Shown in pieces: positions 1 to 11,600 of a DNA stretch of 64,000 nt (positions are counted from its first letter, which is position 1; each line of letters starts with the position of its first letter). The DNA is taken from positions 37,086,838 to 37,150,837 of the forward strand of contig NC_049901.1 in assembly GCF_001411555.2 (NCBI RefSeq), in the 5' to 3' direction. The DNA comes from Juglans regia (Eukaryota > Streptophyta > Magnoliopsida > Fagales > Juglandaceae). The notes under the pieces are model-generated. The model did not search any database. It saw nothing but the letters and a program-made list of their open reading frames with translations, and was not told the DNA's origin. A program made the position numbers and the translations under genes.

Positions 1-2440
1 GAGATGGTTTGAAGAATGGGTAATGACATCACATATGCTTTACTCAATAACCAATGAAAAAATATTGATTTAAATTTTGATATAGCATATGCTTTAGTCA
101 ATATGTAGGTTGTACAAATGCATGCAAATAATCCAAATGATATATTGGATGAACTGTATGCATTGATGCGTGGCCCATCGAGACGCGCTACTCAATATTC
201 TGCATGTATTTCTCGGGGAAGTAGGTATCACACAATGGATCGAGATTGTTATAGGAAAACCCAAAATAGTGGTGTCCTAGTCGAAGGAAGTCATGATGAA
301 GAAAATATTGATTTCTATGGGATTATTGTCGATACAATTGGAATGAAATATTTGGGAGGGCTTGCGGTGTATCTGTTTAAGTGTGATTAGTGAGATTTAA
401 GCAATCCTCGTATTGGAGTCCGTGATGATGAATATGTTTTGAGTGTTAATACATCAAAAAACTGGTATGAAGATTATCCTTTTATTTTGGCTTCTCAAGC
501 ATCTCAAGTATTCTACTTAGATGACCCAAAATTAGGAAATCAATGACGAGTAGTACAAAAATATTCTCCAAGAAATATATATGATATTATCCCTCAGGCG
601 GAAGGACAAGATGAAGAAGAAGATGACCCATCTACTTAAGAAGCATACCAAGAGAGTCAACTCGCCTTAAATTTGTTTGTGGATTTGAGCTCATATGAGA
701 TGATTTCATTAAATAGAGAAGATATTGAGGCTGAAATTGTTGATGCAACAATTGAGGAAAATGTTGAATCATCTGAAGAATCTACAAATGATGAGAGCGA
801 ATTGTCAGATGAAACTGATACAGATTATGATTGACCAATTATGTGTTAACATTACACTTGATGACAAATATTTTACTTATTGAATGTATCAGTAGTTTGA
901 AATTATGCCACCAAAGAGGAAGTAAGTTTGCAATCCATCTCCACATGTTCCTAGCTCTCCTTCAGACTCACCATTAGAGATTGACTCTACAGAATAAGGT
1001 AAAAATCTAATACTCATAAAAGTTATTAATTAAAGTCCTATAATAGACATATAAATGAAATTGATTACAATGTTATATTTTATAGAGTCTACAGTACAAT
1101 CTCATCAACGTCGGGGCACCACTAGAGGGGTGACATTGGAAAAATTTCAGAAGGTGGGTAAGATCAAGGTTAACATTCCTGACGAACATACCGGGACAAA
1201 GGACAACCAGCAGCTTGGCTTGCATCGCATGTGGGTGCTCTTACACGAACTTACGCACCTTTGGCAACGACTTCATGGAAGAAAGTCCCCCAAAATGTTA
1301 AAGAGCTTATCAATAAGCATTATTTGGTAATGTTTAAAACATTAATTTAGTAGAATAAATTTCTATATTTTACTTAAATTTAGAATATTATAAATGATAA
1401 TGTGTTTGTAACTATTTTTTTCAATGATGATTTTGAATTAAATTTTAGTCGAAGAGAAGAGCGCAAGACTGTGGAAGAGCTTATGAGTAATGCATTCGCA
1501 AATATAATGCGATGTGTCATGAGTATTATAATAAGTTTGAGAAGAAGGAAGATGCACGCCAACGTCCTTTTCAGGATGTCCGACCTTCTAAATGGGAAAC
1601 ACTTTGTGACATGTTTGAGAATCCATCATATCAAGTATAGTTAAATTTAATTATTTTACTTGTCTTATTTGTCATTTCGCTTCATAATATTATCAATTTC
1701 TTTGCAGAAACGAAGTTCTATAAACAAAACAAAGAGATCAAAATTGAAAATTAATCATCATGCAGGCTCAAGATCTTTCCATCGTCTCTCTAAGAAATTG
1801 GTATTGCTATTTTTTTTATTGGATATAGTTAATTATTTGGATGAATTATAATGACTTTATATCTTAAACATTTATTGTAGCAAGATTCAGATACCAATTA
1901 TGATCTGACAAAATTATATGCTGCATCGCACACTGATCGTAATGGAGAGTGGACTCATCCTGATGCTCATAAAAATTATGTAAGTATTATAACCTGTTTT
2001 CATTAAATATATTAGAGTATTTATGACGATATTAATTCTTTATCTTATATATGTCTAGGATAAAATGGTTGCCCTACGTGCTGAATCTGCGTCAGATCAA
2101 AATTTCTCAACAAGTGATATTGATATTTTTACACAAGTCCTGGGTCAACATTCAGGATATTTGAGGGGTTTGGGTCGCTGTGTAAAACCTTCTCCCTCTT
2201 CCTCTTCTTCTGGGAATGCATCTATGACTTCTATTGCGCTAGAGAATGCGAATTTCAGAATCGAAAAATTGACTGCAAAACAGCATGAATTAGAGGCTCA
2301 ACTGGCAAAACAAACAGATATGAAGATGCGCCTCAAACAACATGAAGAACAACAATAAGAGTTTAGAAGACAGATGCAACTCCAAATGCAGCAGCTTATG
2401 CAACAATACAGGCCTCCAAGCAACTGATGGTTTTTTGCAT
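1..2440 (+). mobile_element. Degenerate CACTA (En/Spm) transposon, coding remnants
   Basis: Plus-strand fragments in several frames match plant En/Spm elements. Around 118-600 a stretch with FYGIIVDTIGMKYLGG and LFKCD, then DDPKLGNQ and YSPRNIYDI, resembles the DUF4216 end of the TNPD-type transposase, broken by in-frame stops near 390 and 545. From about 1080 to 2360 a second protein resembles the Transposase_24/TNPA-like family: RGTTRGVTLEKFQKVGKIKV at about 1110, then pieces around 1440-1640, 1700-1800, 1880-1980 (DTNYDLTKLYAASHTDRNGE) and 2065-2360, where the C-terminus looks like a coiled coil. The pieces of the second protein are split by stretches that look like introns. The left end lies outside the window. 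Stops and frame changes make an active transposase unlikely. The family assignment is from recognised motifs; I could not place a terminal CACTA sequence. Confidence 0.72.
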
Positions 2441-2599
2441 ACAGATTTTGGGATTATCTATTTATGTATGAACAATGACCGTCTCACGGTTATTTATTTA
2501 GTTCGCACTTATTATAAAACTTTTGTGAGTGTTAAATAGTTTCTAATGTATTTTTTCAAATATTTTGAATGTTTATTTGGTTTTCTATTATTGACTTTA

Positions 2600-3130
2600 A
2601 ATAAAATAGTTATCGTTCGAATGAACAAATAACGTTCGAACGTGTTCGGTAACATAATGTTTGAACGCAATTTATTTTTGTCGAGTTCGAACAATCACAT
2701 AACGTTCGAACGTCATTTATCTCTGAAGTGTTCGAACATAACTTATACCATTCGAACCAATATACCGTTCGATCTGACCCTTTACCGTTCGAACACAAAG
2801 CTACTTTCATGCCGTTTGAACGAATTCATGTTTGTTCGAACATATTTTGTAATCATTCAAACACGTTACTACTGTTTGAACTTAAAATGATTTCTGTTCG
2901 AACGATATTCTGGGACGAATTTCAACCGTAACAAAAGAAATTCCCGTTTGAACGTGTTCGAAAGGTTTCCTTCAATTTCGTCCCAAAAGATATTTTTTGA
3001 GACGAAATTGTGATTTTCGTCCCAATATACCTTTTGGCACAGTATTGTTGGCACGAGTTTGGGACAATTTTTTTTCGTCCCAAAACATTTTTTAGGACGA
3101 CATGGCTGTCTTTTGGGACAAAAATTATCA
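2600..3130. repeat. Palindromic subterminal repeat field of the CACTA element
   Basis: The 8-mer palindrome GTTCGAAC or close variants recur more than ten times from about 2615 to 2960 in both orientations. They then give way to a second motif, GGGACGAAA and its complement TTTCGTCCC, repeated from about 2910 to 3125. Dense short subterminal repeats next to En/Spm coding remnants fit the transposase-binding ends of CACTA elements. I infer the link from position; no terminal CACTA was found. Confidence 0.6.
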
Positions 3131-3493
3131 AAATATATATGATTAATTAATTAATTTAAAAAATTATCAAAATATATATATAGTCCCTTCGTCAAACTTT
3201 TGATGAAGAAACCATTAGAAATGTCACATTGGTATTAATAATGGTTTGCGTACGTGCATGTCACATGATAGATTAGATATATATTGTTATGTGTATAAAA
3301 TTTTATAAATAGTATAAAAAAAATTCATTTAAAAGCCAAAAATTTGAAAGAAATACAAGAAAAACAATAAATAGAATAAAACAAGATCGAAAAATATGAA
3401 TACAAAAAAAAAATGAAATCTAAAAAAAAAAAGCATTGATTTGGAATGAGAGAGAAGTTAGAGCCGCTTCCACCTCAACTTAGTTTACATTAA

Positions 3494-3714
3494 GGGCTCG
3501 TTTGGATAGTGAGAAGAAATGATATAAGATGAGATGAGATAGTTTTAGATGAGTTGAATAAAATATTATTAGAATATTATTTTTTAATATTATTATTGTT
3601 TTGATATTTGAAAAAATTGATTTATTTATTATATTTTGTATAAAAATTTGTAAAAATTGTAATGATAAGATGAGATAAAATAGATTGCTAGCATTTATGT
3701 ATCCAAACGAGACC
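3494..3714. mobile_element. Tourist-like MITE, family 1 copy a
   Basis: The element starts GGGCTCGTTTGGAT and ends ATCCAAACGAGACC, and is flanked on both sides by TAA. The interior is AT-rich with GATGAGATGAGAT blocks. The TWA target duplication and the TIR resemble PIF/Harbinger-derived Tourist elements. It is one of six clear copies in the window. Confidence 0.8.
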
Positions 3715-3944
3715 TAAAAGGGCTTGGTCTCCCCCAACTTACCATTAAAAAAATGGAAGTTTCATCTATTAAGTTGTCTCATTTTTCCAATAATAAAGGA
3801 GGAAAAGTCTACGCTTGTTCCTCTTGTCCAACAGCAGAGGAGCAAGGAAGAGTAGTCCCCTTGGGACATGATATTGCATCTTGGGGAGTTCTTCAAGTTA
3901 AAAAATAAAAAATAAAGGCTAGCCTCTCCCTTTGTCAAAAGAAG

Positions 3945-4068
3945 AATGTTTTTGTTATAAAGGAATTTTATAAAAGTAAACACATAAACTGTAGTGGCTT
4001 GATGTGGTATGTTAGATTATAAAATTATTTTTATTTATTATAAAATAAATCTAATGTATCATGCATGT
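3945..4068. mobile_element. Relic MITE, family 2
   Basis: The segment with CATAAACTGTAGTGGCTTGATGTGG followed by ATAAAATAAATCTAATG matches, with divergence, the element at 31118-31253. The right terminal repeat is not clear, so this is probably a truncated copy. Confidence 0.4.
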
Positions 4069-4099
4069 CTTCATATGTTTGATCTAATGGCAATTAGAG

Positions 4100-4101
<2 letters not shown>

Positions 4102-4135
<34 letters not shown>
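4102..4135. repeat. (AT)n microsatellite
   Basis: An uninterrupted run of alternating A and T, about 17 units, in intergenic DNA between the MITE relics and the gypsy-type fragment. Confidence 0.95.
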
Positions 4136-4137
<2 letters not shown>

Positions 4138-4619
4138 ACAATTTCTGCAATACATTGACATTTCTCATAGATCATTTGGGAAGCAGCAAGTAGTCATGTA
4201 TTGCATTCTTTTTGTGTTCCCTCCAAATTGTCCTGTGAGGCTTTGAACCAACATCTCCTAATTTTGTAAGGGAAGAGCATCTTCAGCGGTAGAGATCAGG
4301 AGAAGAGAAGGAAATTGAGGGAACATGTAATCATGTATGCATTTTCTACCTGAATTCATAATGTAAAGACCCTAAGAAACAAATTTACCTAAAGTTTAGT
4401 CGCATCTTCCATCGGCTTTCAAACCATTAAGTAATTTTCCCATTAGGCAACTCGTGACTTGATAAAGGCATGAAATGCAAAGAAAATCATACAAATTAAA
4501 GAGTATGGGTTGTTTGGATAAAGAAAAATTCTAGATTTAAGACTCTCACTCCTGCACACCACTTAAAAATATGCGATTTTATTCATTTACCCTCATATTT
4601 CATGAAATATGAAATATTT

Positions 4620-7050
4620 ATGTCAGCCTGCCACTTCTCGGAAGCACGCTTGGCGACATAGCACAACTTTCGTCACTCCTTGACCTCCTCCTCTAGGTGG
4701 TCACGATATGCCACAATCCACGCCGCCAGATCATTAATGCCCTACAAAAGAAAGTGAAACAACCCAAGTAAGAAATTGTGTGGAAGCACAACAAGAAGAA
4801 AAACAGGCCGCATGGTACCTCAGAAAATCAGTCTTTTAAATGGTTAGCCATCTGAGCAATGGCTTTAGCTTGGGCATTGACAGAAGTAGAGGAGGCACCG
4901 TCACTAGCATCACCACCAATGATCTCCCTAGGGCTAGGAACAACCCTGAGCAAGGAAGCCTTTGCAAGCCTCAAGGTTGAATCCACCACCCTCTCTGGCA
5001 GACCCCTGAGGTGTATAGGTGGAAGGGGGGACTTGGCGTAGGCCAAGTCAGACTAGATTAGGCGAGTATCTTCTCGCAAAAAATTACCCCATGCCTCTTT
5101 GAAGAGGGAGTTGGTGTCTCCCCCAAAGGATGGGGTACAAAGGGGAGGAAAATATAGGCATTCGCCACTGCCAACCAATGAAGGGGTACTTCCCCCAGAG
5201 ACAGTGATTGGTGGGGTCTCTAGGGCAGGTTGTTTTGCCCCAAACTGGATGTGAACGTCCTCATAGCAAGAGGATGTATGCCCAACGGCATCGCCCTGAT
5301 CAGTAGCCCTGACGCCCAAGTTTTCACAAACATCCCCAGTTGGGGAAGGAATGAGACCGCCTGCCATGGGTGGGCGAACCCTTGCACCCGTGACAGCATC
5401 CAAGTTAAAAGCGGTCACGACCTCAGCATCCAGCTCGCCCTCCCTCACTCAACCTTCAACAACTGGAAATTCAAATGTAGGGTTGGCTGCCAGTGGGCGT
5501 GCCGGCTGAGGGGGTTTAACCTAGAAAGTGGCAGCCAAATCGAAGAGGGCAATGCTGGCCAAACTTTCAGCATCTCGCAGGCAAGACGAACGTGGCCGCG
5601 CAGAAGAACCCCAAGGTATTGGAAGTGCATCAGTAACCGGCGGGGTGGGCAGAGGAGCTTGACTGCCCTCAGAGGGTGCATCAGTTTCCTCTAACTGCAG
5701 CATAGGAAGCACAGTGGTGGCTGGCTACATAAGCGTCAAAGTCCGGACACCTTCCAAGGGCGCCAAAGCTTCCATAGGCAATGACACGGGAAACACGGCT
5801 GAGCGGACGACGTGGACTTTTGGGCACGGGCGCCCTCCGAGGATGCCAGAGTTTTCTTTTGTGGAGGTGATGAGGGAGGAGAATCTTCAGAGCGAGCTCT
5901 TTTTCTCTAACTTTTATCGTCATTCTTTTTCTTGCTTCTTACTTCCCTTTTCTCTTCACTTTCTTTCTTCTCAGACCTTTTCTTCTCCTTCTTTCCTTGC
6001 TCGGACTGGCCATCCTCCTTATTTTTCTCGGAGGGTTTTCGTAAAGGAGCAGGAATTATATCTGAAATCATGAACGAAAGCCCCTGAACATGGGAGCGAT
6101 TGGGGGACATCAGAAATTGGTCAATGTAATCAGGCGTCAGCAAAAAATCAGTCCAAAGATATTCATGGTGGGCTGCAGCCTAAGAACGAACAATCTTAAT
6201 TCGGGTTAGCTCCTGACGCGACAAAGGCGGCATGGTTGCCCACAAACTCTTATCGTCAGGAAGAGGGCGCCAGATCACCTTAATTGGAAAATCTTGGAAA
6301 AGAGCTTCTTGGGCGGGAAAGTCCCAGCCCTAGCCAGTGATAAAGAAAAACTTGGTTGTCCAAGCTTTGGCGTTAGAATACCAAGTTTCAAATCGGGCCA
6401 AAGTCTGCCCTTTATCTTTCTTGCCAAAGCTGGCAACATTGCCCTTGGTGGCTGACGTTGTAGAAAGCCAAAAACTCTTGGGCAATCAAGTTAGGGTAAA
6501 GGTCCCCAAGAGGCTCCAAGACTATGCGGAAAACAATGCAGGTATAAAGATAAGCTCTCAATGCAAAATGATGGAGTTGAGTGGGCGCTATATCTAGTAA
6601 GTCCAAGATGTCGCGAAGGGGGCAACAAAGGGAAGTCTCAACCCATGGGACATCAGGGACGTGGTCAGAGTAACCTTGCCTGCAAAACCCTCATCATCAC
6701 AGCATCCCGATGGGGGAACCTCCATCATCGCCTCCTCAGGGATGCGATATTCCTCCCGAATCTCGGGAAGATGCTTCTTTCAAAAGGCTGAACACCACCC
6801 ATGCCCGTCGAAGGTCGTGCCCTCCAAAACTTGAAAAGGTTGTATAGAGCTATCACCATTTTAGCCATGAAAACTAGAAGGGAAAAGAAGCAAGAAGACG
6901 AAGAAGACAGAATGGGCAAGAAACAAGAACAATAAAGGAAGCACGGGCAAGAAAGGCACAAGGAGAAAAAATGAGTAGAGAGAAAGATGAAGAAGATAGA
7001 GAATGGGTATTTAAAGAAGGGCGAATATGAAACGCCAGCAGCCGTAGACA
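4620..7050 (-). pseudogene. Broken gypsy-type transposon gag-like ORF (Transposase_28 family)
   Basis: Read on the minus strand, several frames together resemble the plant 'putative gypsy type transposon' proteins. The N-terminal part at about 6890-6730 contains FERSIFPRFGRN. The segment at 6606-6412 contains LLDIAPTQLHHFALRAYLY followed by EFLAFYNVSHQGQCCQLW, typical of the central domain. Further downstream is a Ser/Pro- and Lys/Glu-rich linker (6143-5907), and then a long low-complexity region to about 4640. Frameshifts and stops break the frame repeatedly, so no complete protein can be made. No pol domains are visible and I could not define LTRs. It may be the remains of a large non-autonomous retroelement. 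The plus-strand ORFs here are shadows of this fragment. Confidence 0.6.
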
Positions 7051-7940
7051 TCATGGCTTGACACTGAAGCTAAAGAGTAACCATCACACGAAAGCCCTCT
7101 CCCCTTTCGCCACGTCAGCAGGAAATCATAGGGCTCCTCGATTTTTGAAAAAGTGAAACGGCGCAGGAAGAGGAATATGAAAGACCGGTGGATACTCAAT
7201 AGTTCATAAATGGGATGGGCTTGTCCCAATAGTCATTTGCTTTCCTATGCACCATGAGCCTTGCGCATACCCAAGCCAGTGGTAAGCCATTAAAATATTT
7301 AGGGCTGGAAATAAAGAGGGGACCCATAACGAGGCTCACGACACTTATGAGACAACAAGACTTATCAACATGAATTCCCTACACCATGGGGCGAAGAGAA
7401 TTAGCGGGGTAGCTAGAGGGTCTATTTTAGTTGAGGGTCCATTCTATGTTAAAAGCCCAATACGAAAGAAGCCCAGTATAAAAAGCTTTTTGTTAACTGA
7501 AGGGAATTAGAGAGTCCAAGGCCCAGCAAAGTCACACACACACCTCACATGCCACCCTTCACGGGAAGATAGAGATTTCATGCAGATACGTGATCAGTTC
7601 GGTTACTGGGTAATGATCCACACTGATAAACTCTGTACCAGATAGACATCACGTTGGAATCTATATATACTAGGTAACCTTTGATAGTAAGGGATCGATC
7701 TCTCTCTTTTGAATTCTGAATTGTTTGTTACATTTACTGACTTAAGCATCAGAGTTTTCCCAGGCTTATCACGCCGAAACTTCTTGTCATCACGCAAGTG
7801 AACGGTTGCAGACTGGAAGTGAGATACGTCCTTTACAGACGCATCATTCTTCCATATTAGATATGATAATTATATTTCTTAATCCTTTTTGTGATATTAT
7901 CTGCCACTACAGAGGATTTATATATTTTAGTAGAACCTTT

Positions 7941-7985
7941 TTTTTCAATTGGGCAAACATACCTCGCACGTTGAACCACCGCTAG
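7941..7985 (+). mobile_element. Helitron 3' terminus, family H1
   Basis: The sequence ending GAACCACCGCTAG followed by T has the Helitron 3' form: CTAG preceded by an imperfect hairpin (AACAT...CTCGCACGTT). It matches the terminus at 30777 base for base in most positions. The 5' end was not found upstream, so how much of the preceding 3 kb belongs to the element is unknown. Confidence 0.55.
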
Positions 7986-8093
7986 TGTGTGTATATATAT
8001 ATTACCTATCAATATATATATATATATAGCTTATGTGCTACAATTAGTTTTTTAACGAAAGTAAAAGTTAAGGGAGGTATTATTTTTTAAGAG

Positions 8094-8425
8094 TTTTACT
8101 ACTCATCATTCTCACACGCCACACATCATATTTATTTTAATTCTTTTTTGAAATTTTTAAAAAATGAAAAAAAAAAGGTGTGGTGTGAAGATGATGAGTA
8201 TAATTTTTCATTTTTTAAATAAGTTGAGAGTTATTTTTGGAGTTTTTGTATTCATCATCTCCACATATCATATATCACACTTATTATTATTTTTTATTTT
8301 TTTTTTTTAAAATTAATTAAAATTTTCTACTCATTATTCATTATTCATATATCTGATAAGAGAAAAAAGTTAAAATTAAAAAAATCATGTATAATGTATG
8401 GTGTGAGAATAATAAATAAAATTTT
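8094..8425. mobile_element. Two adjacent related MITEs, family 4
   Basis: At 8094-8203, ACTACTCATCATTCTCACAC pairs with a downstream GTGTGAAGATGATGAGTATA in inverted orientation around a poly-A-rich centre. A second unit at about 8248-8425 begins TATTCATCATCTCCACATAT and ends with a GGTGTGAGAATAAT motif. Both have the same arm motif, so this looks like two insertions of one family side by side. Confidence 0.5.
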
Positions 8426-8689
8426 TCAATTTCTTGACGCGAAATGTTTAACCCCTATTTATTTTGGATTGAATAAATCTAATTGTAAGTGATTTTATGT
8501 ACTAATACGCGCATTCATTTAATATGATTAGTCAATTTTATTAAAAATAATAATAATTTAAATTTAAAATTTAAAAATAATAATATTAATACGCAGATTA
8601 CAACCTAAATTTACTTAGAACTTGACAAAACTCATTTATTTTTCAAACATACGAGTGAAAGGTCCAGCCACTGGTTAAACCCCTCAATT

Positions 8690-11600
8690 CCCTCAACGTC
8701 CTCTCTCTTTTTCACTCTCACCGAACATACCTTGCGGCGGCGATAAAGCCAGCAGCGACAGAACCAACAGGCTCCTATCCGTTTTGTCCTTTTCTCTGCT
8801 CTTGATTTCAAATCAAGAACAATAAAGGGTAAATCCTTAGAATTCACTTCGTCTGCATCTAAGATTTACAGTTATGTTAATTGTATGCTTGTCATATACA
8901 AATATTTTAATTGGGTCGCTTGGGATTTTCACTTTCAGGCTTTAGATCTTGTGTTTTTTTGGTAGATCCACCTCCGTTCCTGCGCTTTGTGACACTCCCT
9001 TATTTTGGAAAAACGTACTTGTGAAGTATGACCATCGAAATGTAGCATGTGAATGCTTAAATTTAGAATTTTAGATTCATACCCCGAATGCGTTGAACGC
9101 GAAGTGGTTATGAACTGAAGTATTGGTCTTTTGAGCGCGAGACTGGTATTTATGCTGTGTTAGGTTGTGAATTGAATGAACCCTAATTGTTAGTCCTATC
9201 TGTATTGGTTATGGCTTGTTTTCCCGCACTGGTCCTGTTGAACGAATAGAATAGCGATGGGGTTGTGTTTTTGTGCTCCTTGTTTCTCTCTTATGTTGGA
9301 AGTTGCCCCGCCCTAGCTTACTAGGGTTGATTTGGTGCTAAGAAAACGTAGAAAAAGCTTGGAATTGAAAGTTTCCTAGCAGATTTATTTGTAATTGGAC
9401 CTGGGCTAATAAGAAGTTTGCCTCACAAAATTTTGTGGCTCGGTTTGCTATGTTTAGAATAATAATGTAAGTTGCTTTGAATTTTTATTTCTCTCCATTA
9501 CTATCCTCAATACCCAAAATAGTGTTCATTTGATGTGAAAACTATTATCTTTGAAATAGTGAATCCTTTTTTTGGTTTAGCATTGACATGGCTAACTGAG
9601 TATTCCATCATATATCGGCTTATTTTTAGTGATTAAAACTTAGTTTGGGAAGGTGATGGCGACAAAGTTGCGGCAGTTACAATCTAAGGCTTGTCAAGCA
9701 ACGCAGTTCATCTCCAAGCATGGAGGTGCTTACTACAAGCAGTTGTTGGAGCAGAACAAACAATACATTCAGGAGCCACCTACAGTGGAGAAATGCAACC
9801 TCTTGTCAAAGCAATTGTTTTACACTCGACTTGCTAGGTTGTAGTTCTACTACCCTTGTTGTTGTGGCATTTGAAATTAATTTTCAGTTGGTTTTGCTGG
9901 GCTTTTTCCCACTGATTTGTCTGATGAATTGTGTTCCTTGGCAGTGTGATAGATAGCTCAAAGACATTTGAATACAAGATTTTAGCAATCTAGATCTTTA
10001 GACAAAACAAGAACTTGGAATTTATCAAATGTGATGTTAAAATGCTATAAAAAATGTTTTAAATAAGGATAAAATTAATTGTATAAGTTTTTTAGTACAA
10101 GTTATATTTAATCATATTCTAATGGCTTTGGTTGTGGACCATGTATATTAATGCAAATATCAAAAAATGAAGTAGGAGTTTGGTATGTTTTTTTGGTAGA
10201 GCATGACATTTATTCATGCAATGCTGACTGGTTTTATAGATTGCTCACAGTTGGAGCAAACTTAATATGTTTCTTGTTATTGGCTTTGTGAGTAGGAGTT
10301 TGGTATGTTTTTTTGCTAGAGCATGACATTTATTCCTGCAATGCTGACTGGTGTTATAGATTGCTCACAGTTGGTGCAAACTTAATATGTTTCTTGTTAT
10401 TGGCTTTGTGGTAAGACACTGCATGTGATGGGCACTATAGTTACACATGATAGGGTAAACATCTCAGGTTATGCTCTTAACTTGTCCACTTGAACGTTTG
10501 AGAAGTTTCAAACTCTGTGCAAGATGACTTGTAAGGAGGAATTTGGCTCAATGGTCTATAGGACCGTTAGGTAGCATCCTTGCCATGGATATAGCCACCA
10601 ACATTTTTTTTTTTTTTTTTTATAGTAAGAGTTGTTATTTTGGGTCTTTAGTTCGTCCTACTTGTTGGAGTAATTAATGTTTAATTTCTTTCTCTTGTTG
10701 TTCTAAGATCATATTTTATTACCCTTCTCATGATATTTATCATTTGTTATGCTAGTTGGATTTCCTGTATGTATTGGAGTCATAGATTTAAGATGGAAGG
10801 ATTTCGTTCTTCTTGTTTTCTGTGAACAGTAGTATATGCAGCATGCCAATTGCTGTAAACAAACTTCAAAATAAGTTATTATGTGGATATATTCTTTAAT
10901 AGGACAATTAATTATCAGTTTCAAATGTGCTCGTGTTTAGGTGTAGATATTGAATCAGGTGCCCTTTAAAGAGTCTTTTGGGCTTATTTTGGGACTTTCA
11001 AGGACGGGTAATGGATTAGGATACTATTTTAATGTCATTACGTTGGGGGGAGAGGTGGTTATAAATGTTTGGAACTTCCACTCTGGTTTTTATAAAATCA
11101 TCAACCTTGGTTGCTTAATGAGTTTACTCTATGTAATGAGTGCCTACATAACCTTTTCCTTATTCTATAAACCAATTACCATACGATCTAGTCTGGATTT
11201 AAAAAGTAAAGGTTCGTAATAAAGAAGATGATATTGTTCTAATGAGTCACACCACAAGTGTAAAATATTATATTGATGAGAATTTTGTGCTTTAAATCAG
11301 TATTGCAAAAAACTCTGCCAAAATTAGATCCTGTTAAGTGAATTCAATACCACTAGAATGAATTAAATATAATGAATGATAATTTCATTGCTTGTGCATC
11401 GTTGAAAAGGCTCTTTTAGAAATTAAGTTTAATAGCTTGTGGATAATTATTGTAGTGGTCCCTGGGCTTTAATCTTTTTTCAAACTGGTTGTTAGGGTGA
11501 TATACTTTCAAAAGATTCCTGAGGTGATGAACTTATATCAAACTGGTGCTTTTATCCAAATTTACTAATTTAGAGTGGTACTTTTATCCAAATTTTGTTA

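Noticed and set aside
5230..5694. 154-codon plus-strand ORF
   Set aside because: It is antisense to the broken gypsy-type fragment and has no recognisable domain; it is open only because the region is GC-richer.
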